A DNA stretch of 64,000 nucleotides from positions 894 through 64,893 of the forward strand of contig NZ_SJPF01000004.1 in the NCBI RefSeq assembly GCF_007859755.1. The letters run 5' to 3'. This DNA is from Blastopirellula retiformator. Lineage in GTDB: Bacteria; Planctomycetota; Planctomycetia; Pirellulales; Pirellulaceae. The position numbers and the translations under genes are program-made. Every line of letters begins with the position of its first letter. Position 1 is the stretch's first letter. The notes beneath the pieces were generated by a model. The model did not search any database, was not told the origin of the DNA, and saw nothing but the letters and a program-made list of their open reading frames with translations. This document shows, in pieces, positions 45,601 through 53,060 of this stretch.

Positions 45601-46415
45601 CGCGGCTCGAACTTGACGCAGGCGGACGTTTCGCCGTGGCGACGATCTTTCAATACGTGGTGGTCGCGATCGGCGTGATCGTCACCTGCGGCGGGATCGG
45701 CCTGAAGTGGGACCAGATTCAATGGCTGGTCGCGGCAATGTCGGTTGGTCTCGGCTTTGGCCTCCAGGAGATCTTCGCCAACTTTATCGCCGGTTTGATC
45801 CTGCTAATCGAACGTCCGATTCGCATCGGCGACATTGTGACGATCGAAGGGGTGACCGGCACGATCGCCCGGATTCAGATTCGCTCGACGACGATTCTCA
45901 ACTGGGATCGCCAAGAGTTTATCGTCCCCAACAAAGAGTTTATCACCGGCCGCGTGCTGAACTGGACGTTGACCAGCACGCTGAACCGGATCGAGATTCC
46001 GGTCGGCATCGCGTATGGTTCCGACACCCGCAAGGCGGAGGCGACGTTGCGGAAGATCGTCTCGAACCATCCGCATGTGCTGGACGATCCAGAACCGCTG
46101 ATCACGTTCGATGGTTTTGGCGACAGCACGTTGTCGTTCGTAGTGCGCGTCTACCTGGCGAACTTTGATCATCGTTTGGAAACGATCCATACATTGCATC
46201 AACAGATTGACGACGCGTTCCGCGAAGAGAACATCGAGATCGCCTTCCCGCAGACCGGCCTCCACATTCGCTCGGCGCCCGAAGAATGGACGCAAGCTTG
46301 GCGGCAATCGCCCCGGTCGAGCAACGGACATGGAAACGGCAAGGGCAAGGGAGTCGAAGGGCCGCATGGTCCGTCGTCCGCCTCGCCAACCGAAAGCGGC
46401 GGCTCGACGAATTAA
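42678..46415 (+). CDS. Mechanosensitive ion channel, MscK-like
   Basis: 1245 residues. A signal peptide (FLAVAIVAAILLAPSLALS) precedes a long periplasmic coiled-coil region (about 40-480, rich in Glu, Lys, Gln, Leu). Then come about ten membrane helices, the last three forming the MscS pore. LSVGLGFGLQEIFANFIAGL near residue 1020 is the pore helix, IERPIRIGDIVTIEG and DRQEFIVPNKEFITGRV the beta domain, and RLETIHTLHQQIDDAF the C-terminal alpha/beta part. It opens under membrane tension to release osmolytes. The size and periplasmic extension match KefA/MscK rather than small MscS. Monocistronic, convergent with the ComEA-like gene. Confidence 0.92.
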   Translation: MLKRMTEKTPFLAVAIVAAILLAPSLALSQDAAAPPAQNGSITSKDVEARKKAVIEFDGIEDAEKEKLAGQFDAAAQSLKSAQKWQDKKAEWQAMIDQPDQQTEKLKSQLETAEQSIRSSVDDLSKLPAVEAEVERLQATQTKLQNDLLADTAESNRRTERQVANPKDVSELTAQATKLRSELGMLPPPIESSGSQLARRTEIEAKLAEIQAQLDALAIELKAYQAASGTLDLKKELASKKNAFLKKELERVRQLATMKREAEAKMQLDAAKDQLEEAKKEQTENSDAITQSLELNTKLLEVRTKLLDVLQQREDEVEKVKARLADLRALKQTTEAKAGQDLPPDAIGLMLREARAQLIEERQFQVELQNLNEERKTLHLNTADVEEAAKDLLALKSDVEAGVIEPKDFKERASRIRLRLTRSLNRFAEMDDSFAFAKVEGKIATLQTPDLSDPEIVKRIASAYDTQLTIVADSNETTEKLYKETIKLEDEEQQLAAVTREFKTFIDERILWIRSPSSLDWEEFGEVWKTASWFLSPTNWSSLATLTFDQFKRAPYAFLLAIVFFGGLIFFKRRMRHRLNDIGSELAWKRLSPMRMTTEALVLTTLTAMIWPLIFMWIGYSLSLLRTESAFAAALSAGFYTTTFVLFPLEMLRQLARPNGVMAAHFRVPDEVTKEIRWTSGTLKYLLPVAAGINAAAEEHSGSAVDDPLARAVFVVSIAIVSFVFWRVLGPERAPRKWIMENYSSGVFRYLAPAMFLLFIATPLALALAALWGYYYGAVRIAETLNSTLYLVIAIGVGQGFFFRWIMLKRTLLLRERLKAQLQKSEKETQLSEIAGTAQETQELDPSIVGEQTRHLVKVMFGGILLVGLTFIWHDVLPAMRSLGRTTIYPIGEFGQSADDVVVAPTAAPTPSSDSGKGQSVLPSSMSLPTVAPSSSRGETYRLTIGSLALACLAAFITYVFARNLPGVLELFILPRLELDAGGRFAVATIFQYVVVAIGVIVTCGGIGLKWDQIQWLVAAMSVGLGFGLQEIFANFIAGLILLIERPIRIGDIVTIEGVTGTIARIQIRSTTILNWDRQEFIVPNKEFITGRVLNWTLTSTLNRIEIPVGIAYGSDTRKAEATLRKIVSNHPHVLDDPEPLITFDGFGDSTLSFVVRVYLANFDHRLETIHTLHQQIDDAFREENIEIAFPQTGLHIRSAPEEWTQAWRQSPRSSNGHGNGKGKGVEGPHGPSSASPTESGGSTN

Positions 46416-46440
46416 GAGCATGGCGCCCGCGAAATTTCCG

Positions 46441-46872
46441 TTAGCTTTCGCCGCCCGACAGCGCCTCGCCGGCGATGTTTTCTACGTTCGCAGTCGGCAG
46501 CAAGTGAGGCCTGAGTCGCTCGAGCGTTCGCGGCCCGATGCCACGGACGCGCTGCAAGTCGTTGTGATCGAGAAACGGCCCTTCGTCCGATCGCGACTCG
46601 ACGATCCGTTTGGCCAGCGTCTCGCCAATGCCCGGCAGCTGCGTCAGTTCGGGCCAATCGGCCTGGTTCACGTCGACGATAAAGGTTGCCGGCAGCGGCT
46701 CGACCTGCTCGATATGAATCGATCGACTGCGACGCTGCTGATCGCGCCAGACGTAAAGCGTCGTCCCGATTACCAGCAGCAACAGCACGATTACCGCCGC
46801 CAATTGATCGCCGCGGCGCAGCGTCCACCGCATGCGGCGGGACGGTTTCGGCGGCGGCAAATTGGCGGGCAT
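46441..46872 (-). CDS. ComEA-like helix-hairpin-helix protein
   Basis: 143 residues. One N-terminal membrane helix (LAAVIVLLLLVIGTTLYV, about 24-41) is followed by two helix-hairpin-helix motifs: VDVNQADWPELTQLPGIGETLAKRIV (about 66-91) and LQRVRGIGPRTLERLRPHL. This is the layout of ComEA, the periplasmic DNA-binding protein of natural transformation. The same HhH pair occurs in other planctomycete proteins. No comEC is adjacent. A copy of the 149-bp element lies upstream. Confidence 0.85.
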   Translation of the reverse strand: MPANLPPPKPSRRMRWTLRRGDQLAAVIVLLLLVIGTTLYVWRDQQRRSRSIHIEQVEPLPATFIVDVNQADWPELTQLPGIGETLAKRIVESRSDEGPFLDHNDLQRVRGIGPRTLERLRPHLLPTANVENIAGEALSGGES

Positions 46873-46937
46873 CGCTTTTCCAGGCTTCTGAGTAGCCTCC
46901 TATTATCGACAAAAGAGTCCCGCCAAGCGAGACTTAA

Positions 46938-47086
46938 CAGTCCGTTGATTTTCTCAACGGGCTGCTGGATCCCAGGGATGCGATCCCAAAATAGCGACGT
47001 AAGTCGTTATTTTGCGAGCCGCGAAGAGCTATGCTCTGAGCCTGGCGAGGTTGGAAAATGCCACGAGGGCATTTTTCAACAGGCAG
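46938..47086 (+). mobile_element. 149-bp five-hairpin miniature element, copy G
   Basis: Same orientation as copy A, exactly 149 bp, TTAA on both sides (46934-46937 and 47087-47090). It lies between the divergent ComEA-like gene and nadC, so it sits where both promoters should be. The first hairpin has partner changes (CAACGGGCTG) that weaken it. The third is intact. Confidence 0.9.
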
Positions 47087-47126
47087 TTAAGCATGTTAAA
47101 CCCTTCCTGTTTTCCGCAGCGCCGCC

Positions 47127-48044
47127 ATGCCGAAAGAATATCGCCAGATCGAGTGGAACGCCCAGCTCGCCGATGATTGCCGCCACCTGATTCGCTTGGC
47201 GTTTCGCGAGGACCTCGACAACGAGCAAGATTGGTCGACCGTTTCGCTGGTCGCCGCCGACGCGCAAGGGAGCGCCGACATCGCGGCTCGCGCTGACGGC
47301 GTCTTGGCCGGCGCGCCGCTCGTTCCGCTGATTATCGAAGAAGCCGAGTTGGAGCTGACCTGGACGCCGCATAAGCACGATGGGGACGCGATCGCCCGCG
47401 GCGACGTGATTGGGACGCTGTCGGGCAGCGTCCGCGATCTGCTGACCAGCGAACGAACGATCCTGAACTTCCTCTGCCGCTTGACCGGCATCGCCACGCT
47501 GACCCGCACCTATGTCGCTGCGGCGACCGGCGCCGCGCAAGTTTACGACACGCGGAAGACGACCCCTGGCTGGCGACGCCTGGAAAAATACGCCGTGCGG
47601 TGCGGGGGCGGGGTCAACCATCGCGTCGGTTTGTACGCCGCAGTGATGGCCAAAGACAACCATCTCGCCTGGAGCGCGACCGAGCGGACCCTGGCCGATA
47701 TCACACCGCAAGTCCGCGAGTTTCTCACCGCGCAGCTCGGCGCCGCAGCCGCCGCCGAAAAATTGATCGAGATTGAAGTCGACAGCCTGGCGCAACTCGC
47801 CGCGGTTCTTCCGTCGCAGCCTGATATTATCTTGCTCGACAACATGCCGCCGGCGACGCTCCAAGAGGCGGTCGCAATGCGCAACAAGTTGGCGCCTAGC
47901 GTTCAGCTTGAAGCTTCCGGCGGCGTGAACCTGGAAACGATCGGCCCGATCTCGGAAACCGGCGTCGAGCGAGTTAGCGTTGGCGCGCTGACGCATGGCG
48001 CCGCGTCGCTCGACCTGGGTCTCGATTGGAAGAGCGCCCAGTAG
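47127..48044 (+). CDS. nadC: Nicotinate-nucleotide pyrophosphorylase (quinolinate phosphoribosyltransferase)
   Basis: 305 residues, full length. Family signatures: LAFREDLDNEQDWSTVSLV near the N-terminus, ERTILNFLCRLTGIATLTRTYV, the phosphate-binding VYDTRKTTPGWRRLEKYAV (about 138-156), GGVNHRVGLYAAVMAKDNH, and EIEVDSLAQL, LLDNMPP and EASGGVNLETI of the barrel core. It converts quinolinate and PRPP to nicotinate mononucleotide in NAD synthesis. No nadA or nadB is adjacent. Confidence 0.96.
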   Translation: MPKEYRQIEWNAQLADDCRHLIRLAFREDLDNEQDWSTVSLVAADAQGSADIAARADGVLAGAPLVPLIIEEAELELTWTPHKHDGDAIARGDVIGTLSGSVRDLLTSERTILNFLCRLTGIATLTRTYVAAATGAAQVYDTRKTTPGWRRLEKYAVRCGGGVNHRVGLYAAVMAKDNHLAWSATERTLADITPQVREFLTAQLGAAAAAEKLIEIEVDSLAQLAAVLPSQPDIILLDNMPPATLQEAVAMRNKLAPSVQLEASGGVNLETIGPISETGVERVSVGALTHGAASLDLGLDWKSAQ

Positions 48045-48078
48045 TTTTCTTGTAGGGTGTGTGGAGCAACCGCACTAG

Positions 48079-48178
48079 CTGCCTGTTGAAAAATCCCATC
48101 GTGGCATTTTCCAACCTCGCCAGGCTCAGAGCATAGCTCTTCGCGATCACGCAGTCCGTCGAGAAATTCAACGGACTG
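48079..48178 (-). mobile_element. Internally deleted five-hairpin element, copy H (100 bp)
   Basis: Reverse orientation, CTAG on both sides (48075-48078 and 48179-48182). A 49-base internal deletion removes hairpin three and half of hairpin two. It is 34 bases downstream of nadC. Nothing else is seen in 48183-48422. Confidence 0.85.
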
Positions 48179-48422
48179 CTAGACGTGACCTTCTTGAATC
48201 GACGTCACTCGCTTGCGCGGGCCCACCTTTCGCTTGCAAGCTCTTTGTTGGGTTGCGCTCCGCTGCACCCAACCGCTTGACGTTCAAGACAGTCGCTACT
48301 AAATCGGGGGATCGTCGCTCTCTGCTTGCGTCAGGCCACACTCTTTTGCTTGCGCTGCGGGCCCGTTTTGTTTCCTTTTCGCAACGTTTCGGCGGCGGCA
48401 AGACGTCTTTTTTCGTTGGCAT

Positions 48423-48450
48423 TTGACTCTCGTCAGACAGATTCTATCTT
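48423..48450 (+). promoter_or_regulatory. Candidate sigma70-type promoter
   Basis: TTGACT (48423-48428), 16-base spacer, TATCTT (48445-48450). The predicted start is near 48457. It lies directly in front of a short region that ends in a strong terminator, then the pseudopilin operon. Reasonable match, but planctomycete promoters are poorly defined. Confidence 0.5.
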
Positions 48451-48456
48451 TCAGTT

Positions 48457-48538
48457 GAACTGAAGCCTTGGGGAGGGGTGAAGTTCGCTGCGCGGCGAGG
48501 AAGCTAGGAGCTTGAGGGGACCTCGCCGCGCTTTTTTT
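48457..48538 (+). ncRNA. Candidate ~80-nt terminated leader or small RNA
   Basis: From the candidate promoter start to a perfect terminator. The stem GCGCGGCGAGG / CCTCGCCGCGC (48490-48500 with 48521-48531) is followed by TTTTTTTATT. The terminator loop holds a second hairpin (AAGCT-AGG-AGCTT). The terminator ends 25 bases before the first pseudopilin ATG and more than 400 bases after nadC, so it does not obviously serve nadC. Transcription through it would be needed to express the operon, which suggests attenuation or an independent small RNA. There is no open frame longer than a few codons. Confidence 0.55.
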
Positions 48539-48562
48539 ATTGCTTTACCCAATGATCTGGCC

Positions 48563-49162
48563 ATGCACTCTCGCACCCGACTCCCACGCCGCGGCTTCTC
48601 GCTGATCGAAGCGCTCGTCTGCCTGACGGTGATCTCGATCACTTCGGCGGCGCTGTTGCTCAGCGTCGAAAGCACGTTGGAAGCCACGCTGGACGCCCAA
48701 GAGATGACGATCGCATCGGGGCTAGCCGATCAAATGCTGGACGAAGTCTTGGGACAAGACTGGGTCGATCCATCGCAATCCGATCCCTATCCGACTTCGC
48801 TCAGCGCCTCGGCGGCCGAGACCAACGGCACCGGGCGGACCAAATATGACGACACCGACGATTACAACGATTATGAGTCGACTCCGCCCACCGCGATCGA
48901 TGGAATAGCGCTTGGACAAACCGATGGGGCAGGGCGATACTTGCCGGCCAGCTTTCAGATGAGCAGCACATTCTTGCAGCGGTGGCGCTGCAAGTGCGAG
49001 GTTTATTACGTCGACGAAGACGACCTTAGCCAGGAGCTCGACGATAGCGATTCAGGCCCGTACCGCGCCGTCGCCGTCTCCGTCTTTCATCGTGACGGCG
49101 ACGCCTGGCGGAAAGTCCTGACTCGTCGCCGTGTAATCACCTATGTTCCCCCCGCGACTTAA
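48563..49162 (+). CDS. Type IV pilin-like/pseudopilin protein
   Basis: 199 residues from ATG 48563. The class III signal RRGFSLIEALVCLTVISI contains the Gly-Phe prepilin peptidase site, with Glu at +5 of the mature protein, and the hydrophobic N-terminal helix. The C-terminal part is acidic and Asp-rich (DDTDDYNDYES) with an RRRVITYVPP end. It is the first structural gene of the pilus/secretion operon and overlaps the next gene by 20 bases. A GspI-type minor pseudopilin is likely. Confidence 0.85.
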   Translation: MHSRTRLPRRGFSLIEALVCLTVISITSAALLLSVESTLEATLDAQEMTIASGLADQMLDEVLGQDWVDPSQSDPYPTSLSASAAETNGTGRTKYDDTDDYNDYESTPPTAIDGIALGQTDGAGRYLPASFQMSSTFLQRWRCKCEVYYVDEDDLSQELDDSDSGPYRAVAVSVFHRDGDAWRKVLTRRRVITYVPPAT

Positions 49163-49949
49163 GCGCACGACACGCCGCGGCCTGACGTTGGCCGAAATGC
49201 TGGTGGCGACCGCCATTATGGGCATGATGGCCGCTGCGCTTAGCACGATCGCTTTGGCCGTGCAGATGGCGCACGAGTTCGCAGCGGAGCAGGGGGTGAT
49301 GGCTCAACATGCCCGCGTGATCGTCGATCGCATTCAACGCGACTTCTCGGCCGCGACCGCCAGCGAAACGTTTCCCGGCGCCCAGGTCGTCACTTACTAC
49401 GACTCGACCTATCCTTTTCCGCAGGCGATCGCCATTTGGCGTCCTGAAACCGTGGCGGTGGATCCCGCCGGCTGGCCGCGAATCGATGAACTCAAGTTCT
49501 TCGCCGCCGATCCGGACGATCCGAACCGCATGCTCGAGTTTCAAGCGACCAGCGATCCCCGCACCGCGCCGACCACCAACGCCGGCTGGCAAAACCTGGT
49601 AGAGGAACTGATCAACGCCGAGGATGTCGAAAAGGTGGAACTGACCGATCAGCTGGCGGCGCCCAAAATGACCGACGGCGCCGTCCGCTCGTACAGCACG
49701 CTCCGGTTTGAAATGCGGGTTCGTCCCAGTCTTGACGAGATCACCGACTTCCGCAATGGAGTCAAAGCCTGGGACACGCTCCGCTGGCCGCAACGGGCCT
49801 ACAGTCACGATTCCGGTACGCGACAATCATGGGTCGCGTTTCAGTTTCAACTTGCTCCCGATGAGACCTCCGCCGAGCGCTCGTCGATCGATCCCGAAGC
49901 CGCTCCTTTTTTCGGTTCGGCCGCCATTTTTTACCTGTTAGAACAATGA
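49143..49949 (+). CDS. Pseudopilin, GspJ-like
   Basis: 268 residues. Prepilin signal RRGLTLAEMLVATAIMGMM with Gly-Leu as the cleavage site and Glu at +5, followed by a helix and a large beta-rich domain (AQHARVIVDRIQRDFSAAT is the usual GspJ-like helix). Length and layout fit a minor pseudopilin. Its last four bases (ATGA) overlap the start of the PilX-like gene. Confidence 0.85.
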   Translation: MFPPRLKRTTRRGLTLAEMLVATAIMGMMAAALSTIALAVQMAHEFAAEQGVMAQHARVIVDRIQRDFSAATASETFPGAQVVTYYDSTYPFPQAIAIWRPETVAVDPAGWPRIDELKFFAADPDDPNRMLEFQATSDPRTAPTTNAGWQNLVEELINAEDVEKVELTDQLAAPKMTDGAVRSYSTLRFEMRVRPSLDEITDFRNGVKAWDTLRWPQRAYSHDSGTRQSWVAFQFQLAPDETSAERSSIDPEAAPFFGSAAIFYLLEQ

Positions 49950-52153
49950 GCCCGCATCCCCGCCAACGCCGACCTGCAAGCCAACGACGATCGGGCATCG
50001 CCGTGGTGGTCGTGCTTGCGCTGCTGTCGATCACGCTGGCGATGTCGTACGCGATGATGCGAACCCAGATGAACGCCAGCCAAATCGAGCGCAATCTGCA
50101 TCGCACCGGCTCGGCGCGGCATGCGGCGCACTCGGCCTTGGCGATCGGCGTGCGCAAGATGCACTCCGGCAACTGGCAAGGGGTCGGCGTTCCGCTGACC
50201 GGTTCGCTGAGCGACGTCGAAAGCTACATCGTCACCTATGAAGCGGGAGACGCGCAGCTAACCCCGGCCGATCCGGATTGGCAGGAATACCCCTATCGCA
50301 TCACGGTCAAAGCGACCGGCATCGCCTTCGATCCGCTCGACCCGACCTACAAGTCGGAATACCAGGCCGAAGCGGTCGTGCAATTGGTCCGCAAACAGCG
50401 CAACGACAACCCGGCCCACTTTACCTCGGCCCAGACCTATACGACCTATTTGTGGGGCACGCAGTCAAACTCGATCGAGATGCCCGTTTCGATCAATGGC
50501 CCCGCACACATTCAAGGTCCCCTCGACCTTTGCACGGCGATGCCGGCGACCGAACGCCCGTTTCATGGCCTGGTCGACGAGGTGGCGATCTTCGATCATC
50601 CGATCAGCAACCTGTCGCTCTTGTTCATGTACCTCAACGGCAACGGCAACAACTCGACCATGCAGTCGCAGATTAGCAATCAGAGTCCCAGCTATTGGTG
50701 GCGGTTTAACGAATCGTCATCCAGTTCGGCTACCACCGCGCCGCAAGTGGGTGGACGGACAGGAACCTACCACGGCGGCACATTGCCGGGCGTGACGGTC
50801 TCTGGGGCCAACCGGGCCGCTTACTTCGACGGCGAAAGCGGTCACTTGGACCTGGGTAAGTTTGAATTGCCGGCCGGCGGCCAGTTCACGATTTTGGCTT
50901 GGATCGCCCCCATGTCCGGCGACTCGACCAACGAGTGGGCCCGCATCATCTCGAAAGCGACCGGCACATCCGCCAGCGATCACTCGTTCATGTTCGGCTT
51001 TCAGAAGGGCAACACGAACTCGGCTCGGTTGCGGACGCATATTACCTTTGGCAACTCCGCTTACACCAATGTCGCCGCCGGCGGCGACGTCATCCCCGGC
51101 TACTGGTCCATGGTCGCTATCACCTACGATGGTAGCGCGCTTCGCTTTTACAAAAATGGGGTGTATATCTCGGGCTATTCGATCAGCGGCGCCCCCGGGA
51201 CCGACCCCAACGCCAAAGTCTGGATCGGCGACAATCCGCCTGGCGCCGCCCGCACGCGGTTTCTCGGCGACCTGCTCAAGATGCAAACCGCCGGGCAGGG
51301 GGACTATCGCCCCTTTACCGGCGACATTCGCTTGAACTCGGCGACCAACCCCAACTCGCATTGGCTGACGCTGTCGCGGATGCTCGGCCTGAACGTCAAT
51401 TTCGCCAACCATAGCGTCACGTCGCCATCCGAGATCACCGCCGACGCCGAAACCTACCAGCTCTTCCCCGGCGGCAAGACGTATACCGTGCCCTCGATCA
51501 ACGGCAACATCCGAGACGTTTCGTTTGTTCCCAGCATGACCGACAATCCGCTGGGAGTCCTCAGAGTGCAAGGCGCACTCGATGTCGGCGACGACGTTAC
51601 GATCGAAGGCCTGATCATCACCCCCACCGCCAATACCGATATTCATTTGAGCGGGGACGGCATCAAGCTAACCGCGACGACGCTTCCCGCGGTAATTGGC
51701 GACACAACCCCCTGGGAGTTGCCGGTAATTTACAGCCGCGACGATGTGATCGTGGACGACGCCCAGGCGGTCGTTGAAGGCGCCGTGATCGCCCACGATC
51801 AGTTTGAAATCGACCAGGGGAAAGACGACGCGAAATTTCTTCTGTCCGGCATGTTACATGCCCAGCGAACCGCCATCGGAACCCGCGAATCTTGGGACCA
51901 GTTCCAAAACAAGTGGGACGATCAGCTTGATAATTTCGTCGATGATACCGGCGCCGATGCGGACGACTATTTTCCGCAGTGGCTGGATGATGAAGAGGAC
52001 TTGCCGTTGGACAAGAACCTCTCTATCTCTCCCCCCGCCGAGCCGAAAAGCTACTATTGGCCCGATCTGTCGCGGCCGCTATACCTGGCGGATCCCAAAG
52101 ACGCTGGGCTGGTCTGGAAATATGTGCGCCGCAGCGCAGGCGGCGGTGGTTAA
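49946..52153 (+). CDS. PilX/GspK-like minor pilin with an embedded LamG domain
   Basis: 735 residues. N-terminal basic stretch, then the hydrophobic helix GIAVVVVLALLSITLAMSYA (about 17-36), without a standard prepilin Glu. PilX-type region: MNASQIERNLHRTGSARHAA. At about 195-425 lies a LamG/concanavalin-type beta-sandwich (YWWRFNE, AAYFDGESGHLDLG, FTILAWIAP, WSMVAITYDGSALRFYKNG). The strand that normally ends a LamG domain (FHGLVDEVAIFDHPIS) comes first, near residue 205, so the domain looks circularly permuted or disrupted. A beta-rich cell-surface region and an acidic tail follow. It may act as a pilus-associated adhesin. Confidence 0.75.
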   Translation: MSPHPRQRRPASQRRSGIAVVVVLALLSITLAMSYAMMRTQMNASQIERNLHRTGSARHAAHSALAIGVRKMHSGNWQGVGVPLTGSLSDVESYIVTYEAGDAQLTPADPDWQEYPYRITVKATGIAFDPLDPTYKSEYQAEAVVQLVRKQRNDNPAHFTSAQTYTTYLWGTQSNSIEMPVSINGPAHIQGPLDLCTAMPATERPFHGLVDEVAIFDHPISNLSLLFMYLNGNGNNSTMQSQISNQSPSYWWRFNESSSSSATTAPQVGGRTGTYHGGTLPGVTVSGANRAAYFDGESGHLDLGKFELPAGGQFTILAWIAPMSGDSTNEWARIISKATGTSASDHSFMFGFQKGNTNSARLRTHITFGNSAYTNVAAGGDVIPGYWSMVAITYDGSALRFYKNGVYISGYSISGAPGTDPNAKVWIGDNPPGAARTRFLGDLLKMQTAGQGDYRPFTGDIRLNSATNPNSHWLTLSRMLGLNVNFANHSVTSPSEITADAETYQLFPGGKTYTVPSINGNIRDVSFVPSMTDNPLGVLRVQGALDVGDDVTIEGLIITPTANTDIHLSGDGIKLTATTLPAVIGDTTPWELPVIYSRDDVIVDDAQAVVEGAVIAHDQFEIDQGKDDAKFLLSGMLHAQRTAIGTRESWDQFQNKWDDQLDNFVDDTGADADDYFPQWLDDEEDLPLDKNLSISPPAEPKSYYWPDLSRPLYLADPKDAGLVWKYVRRSAGGGG

Positions 52154-52180
52154 CCAATCGCATTTAGGAGTTTACGTCGG

Positions 52181-52414
52181 ATGACTAACGAAAAACGCTG
52201 GTTCGCGCTGCTCGGCCTGAACGCTTTGGCGATCGTCGGCATGATCACCTGGCAATCGCAGGCGCAAGCCCCGGCCGCCAACATGCCGTTCGCCAACGCC
52301 GTGGCGCAGCGCGAGCAGATGATTCAGTTGCTGAAGGAATCGAACGAACAGCTGAAAGAGCAGAATGCGCTGCTGCGAAGCGGCAAACTGAAGGTGCAAC
52401 TGGTGGAGAAATAG
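52181..52414 (+). CDS. Small membrane protein of the pilus operon
   Basis: 77 residues. One hydrophobic segment (WFALLGLNALAIVGMITW, about 7-24) and a charged coiled-coil C-terminus (QMIQLLKESNEQLKEQNALL). It lies between two pseudopilin-type genes, 27 and 4 bases from its neighbours, so it is certainly in the operon. No known family. It could be a scaffold linking pseudopilins to the inner membrane platform. Confidence 0.75.
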   Translation: MTNEKRWFALLGLNALAIVGMITWQSQAQAPAANMPFANAVAQREQMIQLLKESNEQLKEQNALLRSGKLKVQLVEK

Positions 52415-52418
52415 GTCG

Positions 52419-53000
52419 ATGCGACAAGCGGCTCGGCAACGTGGTTTTACCTTGATGGAACTGCTGCTGGTGGTGGCGATTATCAGCATCGTCACCGCCG
52501 TGGTGTTGCCGCAGCTTGCGCCGACCTTTGATCAACAACTGCAGGGCTGCGGCGAGATTGTCGTCGGCGACCTCGATTATGCCCGCAGTCTGGCGATCGC
52601 CAACGGCTCTACCTATCGGGTGACGTTTGACGTCGCGGCCAACAGTTATTCGCTGACGCATGTGGGCGGCAACGCGACGCTCGATACGCTTCCCCTCTCG
52701 CCGTTTCATAACAACGCCGACGATCGCACCCAGCAGGTGACCTCCCTGGCCGACCTGCCGCATGTCGGCGTAACCGTTTCAATCGTGGGAGCCGTTATCA
52801 CCGGCAATACCAACACCCCGACCGACTTCGTCGAATTCGGCCCTTTGGGAGAAACTACGGCTACAAAGCCGACAATCATTTGGCTGCGCGCAGGGCGTGG
52901 CGTAGATTCCAAATACGCAGGCGTCCAAATTCACCCGATCACGGGCGTCGCAACTTTGGAAGATTCAACGCAAACCCCTCTGGAAATCCCCGAGTCGTAA
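52419..53000 (+). CDS. Pseudopilin, GspH-like
   Basis: 193 residues. Prepilin signal QRGFTLMELLLVVAIISIV with Gly-Phe cleavage site and Glu at +5. The helix continues into GEIVVGDLDYARSLAIANGS, a hallmark of GspH/FimT-type pseudopilins, followed by a beta domain. Starts 4 bases after the small membrane protein gene. Confidence 0.85.
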   Translation: MRQAARQRGFTLMELLLVVAIISIVTAVVLPQLAPTFDQQLQGCGEIVVGDLDYARSLAIANGSTYRVTFDVAANSYSLTHVGGNATLDTLPLSPFHNNADDRTQQVTSLADLPHVGVTVSIVGAVITGNTNTPTDFVEFGPLGETTATKPTIIWLRAGRGVDSKYAGVQIHPITGVATLEDSTQTPLEIPES

Positions 53001-53060
53001 CGGCCCCGCTGCGGACGACGACCGGCGAAACGTTTTCCGGAATCGCCTTCGTTAGCTCGC

